This document shows positions 1 through 7,075 of a stretch of DNA of 64,000 nucleotides, piece by piece. Below the pieces are notes generated by a model that had not been told where the DNA came from, did no database searches, and saw nothing but the letters and a program-made list of their open reading frames with translations. Within the stretch, counting starts at the first letter, position 1; every line of letters starts with the position of its first letter. Location: positions 67,961 to 131,960 of the forward strand of contig JBNLFL010000014.1 of NCBI GenBank assembly GCA_050305515.1. Direction: 5' to 3'. The DNA comes from JAFGUB01 sp050305515 (GTDB lineage Bacteria; Campylobacterota; Campylobacteria; Campylobacterales; Sulfurimonadaceae). The translations under genes were made by a program, and so were the position numbers.

Positions 1-600
1 CTTTCCCTCTCATTGGCGCTGCAGCGTGCCGAACGTCATGGCGTCAGCATGTACCCCAACACGCTTTTTTCCCTCACACCCTATGCCGCGTTTGATCGGG
101 GTGAGAGCGCGTATGGCGGGAGTCTGCGCATGGAGCAGGGCGTTGTCGGCGAGCTGTACGCCTCGCTGAGTGCGCAGTATTCGCAAAGCAGCGCCGGGGC
201 GGGGGAGTCACGCGGCATCAAGATCACCCCGGCGCTCTCGTTTGACGGCGACCCGACAACAGTGCTGATGCCCGCGCTCAAAGACACGCTCTATGCGAAA
301 AAAGCGTTCAAGGCCACGGCGGAGCTGCGGCAGGTTCTTAACGGTGCATGCTACTTTTTTACCTTTCCGCTCTCCCTGCAGCGCGAGTCGCTCTTTGCGG
401 GCTATACCCGCTACGAGCTCGCGGGTTTTGCCGCACCCGATACTTTTATCGATATCAACGAAGCCTACGCGGGCATCACCTTCGCTTCCGTGATGGTGCA
501 CCGTCTCGAAGTGCCGCTGACGTTCAGATATATTTACAATGACAGTGAAATTTTTGCCCACGAACAGAGTTTTAGTTTCAGTTTCGGTATGGATTTTTAA
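1..600 (+). CDS. outer-membrane beta-barrel protein, C-terminal part (5' end outside window)
   Basis: The reading frame is open from the first base of the window, so the true start lies upstream. About 199 residues are visible. They alternate polar and aromatic/hydrophobic residues as in amphipathic beta strands, and the chain ends in Phe (SFGMDF), the usual C-terminal signature recognised by the BAM complex. This supports an outer-membrane barrel, but no family-specific motif is visible and the N-terminal domain is missing. A stop at 598-600 is followed directly by a TTACATGTAA palindrome. The exact family (porin, assembly modifier or other) cannot be decided from the visible part. Confidence 0.6.
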   Translation, partial: LSLSLALQRAERHGVSMYPNTLFSLTPYAAFDRGESAYGGSLRMEQGVVGELYASLSAQYSQSSAGAGESRGIKITPALSFDGDPTTVLMPALKDTLYAKKAFKATAELRQVLNGACYFFTFPLSLQRESLFAGYTRYELAGFAAPDTFIDINEAYAGITFASVMVHRLEVPLTFRYIYNDSEIFAHEQSFSFSFGMDF

Positions 601-602
601 CT

Positions 603-612
603 TTACATGTAA
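603..612. repeat. intergenic copy of TTACATGTAA palindrome
   Basis: Perfect 10-bp palindrome starting two bases after the stop of the barrel gene. It is one of 28 exact copies in the window (see findings). Nothing else is recognisable between 613 and 683 apart from a possible ribosome-binding site near 671-675. Confidence 0.9.
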
Positions 613-794
613 GTCACCTAAGGAATAATCAAGAATTCATACAACATCCGCTACACTTAATCAAACTGTTTAAGGCGTCGTGCATTTTAAAGATCAGCAA
701 ATCCATTCGTGAGCTCGACGAGAGCGATATCGCGGACAACCTCTATTACTACAGCTACAACATCAAACACCTGCTTGCACTCAAAAAGAAGGGA

Positions 795-1808
795 TTGCCC
801 GAAGACGATCCCCACTTTTTGAGTACCTACCGCTCATTTGAAGGCGAGGTGTTCGAGAACTACGTCTATGAAAAACTGCTGCGTTACGTCATTGAACAAG
901 AAGAGGTCGAAACCTTTATTCTCAAAGGGCCGCACAAGAAAAACGCCAAGGCACTGCCCAATACCCTTTCGGTCAACGGCAAGGGGCAGATCGTCTACCG
1001 AAACCGTTCCAAGGAGATCGGCGAGTTCGACGGTCTTATCGTGACGCAAAACGACATCTACTTCATCGAGATGACGCTGGTCAAATCGGTAACGAACCTC
1101 AAGCGCCGCCTGCGTAAGAAACGCGCACTCCTTCAGACCATTTTTCCCAAATACGACATCAAGGCGCTCATTGTGCTTAATGAAGGGGCGACCGGCATCA
1201 AGCATCTGCCCGATTACTGCGTGGTCTGGCTGACCAGGCCTTTTGACGCCAAACACGTCTTCGAGCACCTCTCCAAAAAAGAGCGCCCTAAACTACGCCC
1301 TTTTGAACGGATTGACCATCACAAACTCGGTTCAACCAACCATTTGCAGATTGAAAACTTTAACTATTACGGCACACTGACCTGGATCTTCAAAAAGCTG
1401 CGTTCGGGAAAACACCTGATTAACATGGGCTTTCTCGGCTCCAAGACCGTCACCCGCTATGTGGACCTTTTTACCAAGATTTACATCGGCTGGATGAGCC
1501 GCGACGAGTTCTTGAAAATGGTGCCCGCTTACAAAGGCGAGGTCAGCGAACAGGTAACGGTCTCCATCGAGAAAGAGCATACCAACGAGCTGCTGCTGAC
1601 CTATTTCATGCCGCACAGCCGAAAAAATCTCGACAAGATCAACCTTCAGGGCGGTGACATCAAGATCGTCAAAAAAGACCCGTTCGGTATTTCCGTCACC
1701 GAAGTGGCGCACATGTCGCGTCAGATGGGAGAAGAACACCACCTCAGCAGTGGTGATATTGAGCTGGTTGAACGCCTTTTAGCCGAGCATAACGCCAAAC
1801 TGGTATAA
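795..1808 (+). CDS. hypothetical protein with PD-(D/E)XK nuclease-like core
   Basis: I do not recognise this 337-residue protein as a named family. Around residues 75-98 there is an EFDGLIV strand, then about nine residues, then FIEMTL, which resembles the D...ExK core of PD-(D/E)XK nucleases, except that Thr stands where the catalytic Lys is expected. The downstream region is rich in Lys and Arg. TTG at 795 is the first canonical start, but the same frame is open further upstream and reads as plausible coding sequence (ISKSIRELDESDIADNLYYY) from about 684. A possible ATT start at 684 lies 8 nt after AAGG (672-675). The 795 start is therefore conservative and the protein is probably about 37 residues longer. 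It is followed by yebC with a 31-nt gap. Confidence 0.65.
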   Translation: MPEDDPHFLSTYRSFEGEVFENYVYEKLLRYVIEQEEVETFILKGPHKKNAKALPNTLSVNGKGQIVYRNRSKEIGEFDGLIVTQNDIYFIEMTLVKSVTNLKRRLRKKRALLQTIFPKYDIKALIVLNEGATGIKHLPDYCVVWLTRPFDAKHVFEHLSKKERPKLRPFERIDHHKLGSTNHLQIENFNYYGTLTWIFKKLRSGKHLINMGFLGSKTVTRYVDLFTKIYIGWMSRDEFLKMVPAYKGEVSEQVTVSIEKEHTNELLLTYFMPHSRKNLDKINLQGGDIKIVKKDPFGISVTEVAHMSRQMGEEHHLSSGDIELVERLLAEHNAKLV

Positions 1809-1839
1809 TTTCAAAAATTTTTTTCAAGGACACTGAAGC

Positions 1840-2550
1840 ATGGGAAGAGCGTTTGAATATCGACGTGCTGCGAAAGAGAAACGCTGGGGGAATATGTCGC
1901 GTGTTTTCCCCAAGCTGGGCAAGATCATTACAATGGCGGCGAAAGAGGGCGGGACGGATCCCGACATGAACCCCAAGCTGCGTCTGGCAATCATGACGGC
2001 CAAAGCGCAGAACATGCCAAAAGACAACATCGAAGCGGCAATCAAGCGTGCCTCGGGCAAAGATGCCGCAGACATCGCTGAGCTCAACTACGAGGGCAAA
2101 GGGCCGCACGGCGTCCTTATTTTCGTAGAGACGGCAACTGACAACGGCACACGTACCGTGGCCAATGTCCGCAGCTACTTTAGCAAAAGCGGCGGGGAAC
2201 TGCTTAAAAACGGTTCGCTGGAATTCATGTTCACCCGCAAGGCGGTGTTTGAATTTGACAAGACCGACGAGATGGATCTTGAGGAGCTGGAACTATCTCT
2301 GATTGACTACGGCCTTGAGAGTATCGAAGAGAATGAGGGTACGGTCTATGTCTATGGCGATTACACCGAGTTCGGTTCACTCTCGAAAGGGTGTGAAGAG
2401 CTGGGTATCGAAGTGAAAAAAGCGGCCCTACAGCGCATTCCGAATTCAACGGTCGAACTGAGCGAAACGCAGATGGAAGAGGTTGAAAAACTCATCGACA
2501 GACTCGAAGAGGACGATGACGTCCAGCAGGTCTTCACCAACATCGAATAA
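1840..2550 (+). CDS. YebC/PmpR family DNA-binding regulatory protein
   Basis: The 236-residue protein has the family N-terminus MGRAFEYRRAAKEKRWGNMS, then the TACO1/YebC core with NMPKDNIEAAIKRA and YEGKGPHG, and an acidic C-terminus (EEDDDVQQVF). Length is normal. Family members are described either as transcription regulators (PmpR) or as translation factors easing ribosome stalling; the sequence does not decide between them. A Shine-Dalgarno sequence (AAGGA) lies about 10 nt upstream of the ATG. In many bacteria the gene sits near ruvC; here it stands between an orphan nuclease-like gene and the convergent mnmH. Confidence 0.95.
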   Translation: MGRAFEYRRAAKEKRWGNMSRVFPKLGKIITMAAKEGGTDPDMNPKLRLAIMTAKAQNMPKDNIEAAIKRASGKDAADIAELNYEGKGPHGVLIFVETATDNGTRTVANVRSYFSKSGGELLKNGSLEFMFTRKAVFEFDKTDEMDLEELELSLIDYGLESIEENEGTVYVYGDYTEFGSLSKGCEELGIEVKKAALQRIPNSTVELSETQMEEVEKLIDRLEEDDDVQQVFTNIE

Positions 2551-2567
2551 GCGCCATCAGCGCGCTT
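2549..2567. terminator. possible small hairpin between convergent yebC and mnmH
   Basis: AAGCGC (2549-2554) can pair with GCGCTT (2562-2567) across a 7-nt loop, and a short T run (2566-2568) follows on the + strand, with an A run further on (2570-2575) that would serve the other strand. It sits exactly between the two convergent stops. The stem is short, so this is a weak prediction. Confidence 0.3.
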
Positions 2568-3645
2568 TCAAAAAAGCCGTCACTTCGGCGGCATTCCCCC
2601 TGAAAATCACCGGAATTTTTGTTGTTGCGATCTGATAATCATACATCGGATCATAATACTCCCGAAGCAGCAATGCGATCCAGCTTTCATGATGTGAGAG
2701 CAGAACATTCTGGCGCTGTTTGTCAAAAGCATCCTGCATCACACTCCTTACATGTAAGAACCGTTCGTTCCCCAGACGTTTTTCGATACGCGCCAGCGAT
2801 GCAAGCATGTCGTCAAGCCACAGCTGCACGCCTTCGCTGCCAAAGTGCTCTTCGTAACGCTGCTGCGCCTGAGTGACATACTCGTCAAGCGTAATGGCGA
2901 CCCGCGCTTCAAAAGGGGTTTCAAGAATGACGAGTTCTCCTTTGTGGAAATTCTCGAAAATCGGCTTGGGAAGATGTACCCGTCCGATGCGGTAGCTTTC
3001 ATGTTCGATGACCAGATGCTCATGGAGTGCGGCTTCATGGCGTATCAGCTCATAGGCAAGGGCGTTTTCAAAGTCGATCTGCGAAGGCTGCGGGGTGATG
3101 TGGCGACCGAAAGAGGAGCCGCGGTGGCGTGCCAGCGCTTCAAGATCGATGGCATTATCAAGCCCATGAAGCAGCAGCGTTTTGCCCGAACCGGTTCTGC
3201 CTCCGATGATGCGCGTGCGCACTTCGGAGCTGATGCGTTCGGACGCTTCCATAAGAAAGTTCCGAAATGCTTTGTAGCCGCCTCTGAGCCGGGGCAGGGT
3301 GATACCTGCCTCACGCAGCCACTGCTGCGATATGGCGGAACGCTGCCCGCCGCGAAAACAGTAAAGCCAGGCGTCAGGATGGGCTTTGAGAAACGCTTGC
3401 CATGCCTGAACACGCGCCGCCTTGACACTGCCTCCGACGAGTTCATGCCCCAGCGCCACGGCGGCGCTGTTGCCGCGCTCTTTGTAGCGGATGCCTACAA
3501 GCCGCCGCTCCTCGTCGTTCATCAGCGGCAGATTGACGGCACCGGGAAAGGCACCTTTTTCAAACTCCACCGGGGCGCGTACGTCAATAAGCGGACGCAG
3601 CTGCAGCACGATGGCGCGAAAATCTTCAGTCAGCTCAGACGACAT
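2557..3645 (-). CDS. mnmH: tRNA 2-selenouridine synthase MnmH (SelU/YbbB)
   Basis: This enzyme replaces the sulfur of 2-thiouridine at the wobble position of Lys, Glu and Gln tRNAs with selenium from selenophosphate. The 362-residue protein has the two expected domains: an N-terminal rhodanese domain with the active Cys96 in YCFRGGQRS, and a P-loop domain with GGRTGSGKT (148-156). Length matches the family. The gene follows selD on the same strand with an 11-bp overlap, so the selenophosphate producer and consumer are co-transcribed. It carries one TTACATGTAA copy (2748-2757, read as LHV). Confidence 0.95.
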   Translation of the reverse strand: MSSELTEDFRAIVLQLRPLIDVRAPVEFEKGAFPGAVNLPLMNDEERRLVGIRYKERGNSAAVALGHELVGGSVKAARVQAWQAFLKAHPDAWLYCFRGGQRSAISQQWLREAGITLPRLRGGYKAFRNFLMEASERISSEVRTRIIGGRTGSGKTLLLHGLDNAIDLEALARHRGSSFGRHITPQPSQIDFENALAYELIRHEAALHEHLVIEHESYRIGRVHLPKPIFENFHKGELVILETPFEARVAITLDEYVTQAQQRYEEHFGSEGVQLWLDDMLASLARIEKRLGNERFLHVRSVMQDAFDKQRQNVLLSHHESWIALLLREYYDPMYDYQIATTKIPVIFRGNAAEVTAFLKAR

Positions 3646-4669
3646 AAACCAGATGTTCCGCGCGGGGTATGGTTCGGCCGATGGATTGCAGCGTCATTCC
3701 GGCAGCAGCCGCAAGATTCAAAAATGCATCGACATGATCTCTCTTGACGGCGCAGAGCAGTCCGCCGGAAGTCTGCGCATCGCAGAGAATGTCAGTGCGT
3801 TCCTGATCGCCGATGGGGGCGATTTTATGGCCGTAGCTGTTGAAGTTGCGGCGTGTCCCGCCGGGAAAACAGCCCATGGAGAGATATTTTCGCACGTTGG
3901 GAAGAATCGGCACGGCATCAAAGTTGATCTCGGCACTGATGTTGCTGCCCTCGCAGATTTCGCTCAGGTGTCCCAAAAGGCCAAAGCCCGTTACGTCGGT
4001 CAGTGCCGTGACTCCTTCAAGCTGCGCAATCTCATAGCCAATTTTGTTGAGCGTCGTCATGGCATCAATGGCGACCTGCAGCTCTTGCGGAGTGATTTTT
4101 CCCTGTTTCTGCGCCGTGGTCAGAATGCCGATGCCCAGCCCTTTGGTCAAAAAGAGTTCGCAATCGGTCTGGGCGGTATTGTTGCGCTGCAGGTAGCGGT
4201 TCTCAACCACACCGGTAACGGCCAGACCGAAGATGGGCTCGGGCGAGTCGATGCTGTGGCCTCCGGCAAGGGGAATGCCCGCTTCGTTACATGTAAAGCG
4301 TCCGCCTTCGATGACGGCGCGGGCGACATCGGGGCCGAGTTTGTCAATGGGCCATCCGAAAATGGAGATCGCCATAAGCGGTTTGCCGCCCATCGCGTAG
4401 ATATCGCTGATGGCATTGGTAGCGGCAATGCGCCCGAAAGTGAAGGGGTCGTCTACTATGGGCATGAAAAAGTCGGTGGTGGAGAGCACCGAAGTGCCAT
4501 TGCCAAGATCGAAAGCGGCGGCATCGTCGTTACTGGCGTTGCCTACGAGAAGTCCCGGAAAATCGGGCGTGTTCCGGGAGGTGTGCAAAATGGTCTCAAG
4601 CAGGCTCGGTGCGATTTTGCAGCCGCACCCTGCGCCGTGGCTGTACTGGGTCAGTTTGATATCGCTCAT
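3635..4669 (-). CDS. selD: selenide, water dikinase (selenophosphate synthetase)
   Basis: SelD makes selenophosphate from selenide and ATP. The 344-residue protein begins MSDIKLTQYSHGAGCGCK, with catalytic Cys15 and Lys18 in the family signature; this is the cysteine form, not a selenocysteine form. The start at 4669 is chosen over an upstream in-frame ATG (4693) because AAAGGG lies about 5 nt before it and the N-terminus then matches known SelD proteins. It overlaps mnmH by 11 bp, which points to use in tRNA selenation. No selA, selB or selC is seen in the window. One palindrome copy lies at 4287-4296 (read as FTCN). Confidence 0.95.
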   Translation of the reverse strand: MSDIKLTQYSHGAGCGCKIAPSLLETILHTSRNTPDFPGLLVGNASNDDAAAFDLGNGTSVLSTTDFFMPIVDDPFTFGRIAATNAISDIYAMGGKPLMAISIFGWPIDKLGPDVARAVIEGGRFTCNEAGIPLAGGHSIDSPEPIFGLAVTGVVENRYLQRNNTAQTDCELFLTKGLGIGILTTAQKQGKITPQELQVAIDAMTTLNKIGYEIAQLEGVTALTDVTGFGLLGHLSEICEGSNISAEINFDAVPILPNVRKYLSMGCFPGGTRRNFNSYGHKIAPIGDQERTDILCDAQTSGGLLCAVKRDHVDAFLNLAAAAGMTLQSIGRTIPRAEHLVYVV

Positions 4670-4751
4670 GAAAACCCTTTGTTGTTTTTGCAATGATACT
4701 GCGCCAGCCCTAAGCCGGGGTTGAATATGATACGGATAACAAAGGAGTTAT

Positions 4752-5222
4752 ATGAACAGTGTCGCCATCCCCAATTTTGCTGATCTGCAGCTGCATCATC
4801 TGGTGCTCGATTACAACGGAACCATTGCCATGGACGGTATGCTTAAACATGAGGTTGCGGCGATGCTGGGCGATCTGTGCGAACAGTATGCGGTACATGT
4901 CATTACGGCCGATACCTTTGGTAGCGTTTTGGGGCAGCTTCGTCCCTACAACGTGAGTGTCAAGGTACTGCAAAGCAGCGACCACACAGCAGAAAAAGCA
5001 GCGTATATCGAAGAACTCGGGGCGTCAGGCTGCATTGCGGTAGGCAACGGCAACAACGATGCCATGATGCTTAAAAATGCCGCTTTGGGGATTGCCATTC
5101 TCGGAGATGAAGGGTGTGCGACGCCAACACTGCTTGCCAGCGACATTACATGTAAAGCCATCAGTGAAGCTCTGGAGCTTTGCCTGCTTCAAAAACGTCT
5201 TATTGCCACGCTGCGCCGTTAG
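4752..5222 (+). CDS. HAD-family hydrolase, soluble P-type-ATPase-like
   Basis: The 156-residue protein has HAD motif I as DYNGT (nucleophile Asp20, Asn22 replacing the usual second Asp) and motif IV as GNGNND (98-103). The second acidic residue of motif I is also missing in P-type ATPases (DKTGT), and the small size with no cap matches the soluble P-type-ATPase-like group (COG4087). A phosphatase role is inferred; the substrate is unknown. A good AAAGGAG ribosome-binding site precedes the ATG. The stop overlaps the convergent msr stop in TTAG. One palindrome copy is at 5146-5155 (read as ITCK). Confidence 0.85.
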   Translation: MNSVAIPNFADLQLHHLVLDYNGTIAMDGMLKHEVAAMLGDLCEQYAVHVITADTFGSVLGQLRPYNVSVKVLQSSDHTAEKAAYIEELGASGCIAVGNGNNDAMMLKNAALGIAILGDEGCATPTLLASDITCKAISEALELCLLQKRLIATLRR

Positions 5223-6142
5223 AAACGTTTGACGTAGCCGTGACAGTAGGGCTGTTTGCCCTTGTGCTCGTAATAATCCTGATGGTAGGCTTCGGCTTTG
5301 TAAAATGGGGTTGCGGCTCTGAGTTTTGTGGCTACGTCAAACCCCTTGGCGCGCAAGAGCGCAATGAGCTTTTCGAGAATCTTTTTCTCTTCTTCACTGG
5401 TGTAAAAAATGACCGAATGATACTGCGCGCCAATGTCCGGCCCCTGACCGTTTTTCTGGGTAGGGTCGTGAATCTCGAAAAAGAGCCGTGCAAGGGTCTC
5501 AAAATCAACTTTGCTCGAATCGTAGGTGACCTCTACGGTTTCGACATGCCCCGTATCGGTGTAGCTCACCTCTTTGTAGGTAGGATTTTTCGTATGGCCG
5601 CCCATGTAACCCGAGACCGCTTCAATGACGCCGGGCTGTTTTTCAAGGTAATACTCGACGCCCCAGAAGCAGCCGCCCGCGAAATAGGCTTTTTTAATGG
5701 GGCTTTCGACGGCTTTGGGCTCAAACTCGAGCGAGATGGAGTTGACGCAGTGGCGGGTGTTTTTCGGCGTCAGCCCTTCGCCTTCAAAGACATGGCCCAG
5801 ATGCGCTCCGCAACGGGCACAGACAATCTCGGTACGATGCCCTTCGGGGTCGGGTATGCGCTTGACGGCTCCTTGAATCTCGTCATCGAACGCAGGCCAT
5901 CCGCAGCCCGAGTCAAATTTGTCGTTGGAGCGGTAAAGCGGAGCGCCGCACTGTTTACATGTATAGACACCCTCTTTGAAGAATTTGTCATATTTCCCGC
6001 TGAAGGGACGTTCGGTGCCTTTGTCAATAATGACATGACGCTCCTGAGGCGTCAGAGACTTGAGCGGCCGGTCCACCCACGCATCGGCAAAAATCGGCAG
6101 TGCTGCGAAAAGCAGCATCAGTACAAAATGTAAATGTTTCAT
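5219..6142 (-). CDS. msrBA: bifunctional peptide-methionine sulfoxide reductase MsrB-MsrA, exported
   Basis: The 307-residue protein repairs both epimers of methionine sulfoxide. A signal peptide covers about residues 1-22 (hydrophobic run ending in FADAW), so it acts in the periplasm. The MsrB domain comes first, with zinc ligands Cys62/65/108/111 and catalytic Cys132 (RHCVNS). The MsrA domain follows, with catalytic Cys158 in GCFWG. The order B-A is opposite to the A-B order of several other fusions. There is no thioredoxin-like domain, so reducing power must come from another protein. A near-palindrome (TTACATGTAT, 5955-5964) encodes part of the CxxC zinc site. It overlaps the stop of the HAD gene by 4 bp. 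Confidence 0.95.
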   Translation of the reverse strand: MKHLHFVLMLLFAALPIFADAWVDRPLKSLTPQERHVIIDKGTERPFSGKYDKFFKEGVYTCKQCGAPLYRSNDKFDSGCGWPAFDDEIQGAVKRIPDPEGHRTEIVCARCGAHLGHVFEGEGLTPKNTRHCVNSISLEFEPKAVESPIKKAYFAGGCFWGVEYYLEKQPGVIEAVSGYMGGHTKNPTYKEVSYTDTGHVETVEVTYDSSKVDFETLARLFFEIHDPTQKNGQGPDIGAQYHSVIFYTSEEEKKILEKLIALLRAKGFDVATKLRAATPFYKAEAYHQDYYEHKGKQPYCHGYVKRF

Positions 6143-6196
6143 AGGGACACTATAGTGGCGATGGGTTTGGATTGCACTGATAACGCAGGATTAGCG

Positions 6197-6772
6197 TCAG
6201 GGTTTCAGGTCGGGGAAATGATGGATCATCGCGTCATAAGTCTTATTCGTTTGCAGCGCTTCGACGACAACGCTCAAGGGCTCATCGTAGATATTCGGTA
6301 GATCCATTTCGTTCTCTTTCAGCTCAAAAGCGAGTTTTTCCTCTGGAGGCATGAACTGGGCATCGACCCCTTCCTTATTTCCCCGTGCATCGATTTTATA
6401 CCAGCCGTACTCTTTGAGATAAACGGCATTGAGCCCGTGCAGGCAGTAGATATCTTTGAGATATTCCGAACATGACAACCGTTGATAGCAGAATCCCGCG
6501 GGGATACCGTTAGCCCTTAAAAGTGCCGCCAGAAGAATGCTCTTGGCATAGCACCAGCCTGTTTGATGGTGTAAAACGTCACTCGCTTTAACGGTGGTGA
6601 TAGGGTCGCGGTAGTCGCCGCTGTGGCGGATATTGTCCCTTACATGTAAGAAACATTTTTCCGCTATTGCCGTTTTGTCGGCACATCCCAGTGCCAGTTT
6701 TTTTGCCAGTGCCTGAACTTCGGGATGGGAAATGTCAACCACGGCACTCCCTTTTAAAAACGGCTCCATCAT
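6197..6772 (-). CDS. transglutaminase-like superfamily protein
   Basis: The 191-residue protein carries the papain-like triad in the expected order: Cys74 in TGWCYAKS, His112 in LHGLNAV and Asp128 in KIDARGNK. No signal peptide is seen, so it is probably cytosolic. Such stand-alone domains are proteases, peptidases or amidases of mostly unknown substrate. An AAGGAG ribosome-binding site precedes the first of two adjacent Met codons. It is the last gene of a probable - strand group after the GGDEF-EAL and Cdd1 genes. One palindrome copy is at 6640-6649 (read as FLHVR). Confidence 0.85.
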   Translation of the reverse strand: MMEPFLKGSAVVDISHPEVQALAKKLALGCADKTAIAEKCFLHVRDNIRHSGDYRDPITTVKASDVLHHQTGWCYAKSILLAALLRANGIPAGFCYQRLSCSEYLKDIYCLHGLNAVYLKEYGWYKIDARGNKEGVDAQFMPPEEKLAFELKENEMDLPNIYDEPLSVVVEALQTNKTYDAMIHHFPDLKP

Positions 6773-6783
6773 GAAGGCACTCC

Positions 6784-7068
6784 TTATTTAAAAAATCTTT
6801 TTCGCTCTTTGGTGTACGCCCACCATACCTGGGGTTCGCCGCCGTTCATGAAGTCGGTGATCGACATGAAGACGTCAAGCACGCAAGGATCCTGACGCGA
6901 TGCGGTTGCCTCGCACAGCGCTTCATAGAGTTCCATCGCCGATTTCCCCCTGAGCTGAGCGGGTGAATCAATGCCGATGCGCTTTAAATCTTTGGCAAGC
7001 GAGGGCCCGATATTTGGTAGATCGGTCAGTTTTCTGACCTCTTCACGAATGACTTTTGAGGGATTCAT
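6784..7068 (-). CDS. helix-hairpin-helix protein, Cdd1 family
   Basis: This small protein (94 residues) contains a helix-hairpin-helix motif at about 17-35 (LPNIGPSLAKDLKRIGI) followed by the Cdd1-type C-terminus (CVLDVFMSITDFMNGGEPQVWW, cut here in prose as the region 62-84). Members are annotated as 'pathogenicity locus' proteins by an old name, but the fold suggests DNA binding. It lies 11 bp upstream of the transglutaminase-like gene and 8 bp downstream of the GGDEF-EAL gene on the same strand. Confidence 0.85.
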   Translation of the reverse strand: MNPSKVIREEVRKLTDLPNIGPSLAKDLKRIGIDSPAQLRGKSAMELYEALCEATASRQDPCVLDVFMSITDFMNGGEPQVWWAYTKERKRFFK

Positions 7069-7075
7069 CTACGCG

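Noticed and set aside
2845..3747. 300-codon + strand open frame opposite mnmH
   Set aside because: It lies antisense to a clearly recognised gene, has no family-like composition and no ribosome-binding site; it is a by-product of codon use.
3491..4696. 401-codon + strand open frame opposite selD
   Set aside because: Antisense to the full selD gene with intact catalytic motifs; the long open frame reflects GC-rich codon bias.
5180..6133. 317-codon + strand open frame opposite msrBA
   Set aside because: Overlaps the HAD gene end and is antisense to msrBA, whose motifs are complete.
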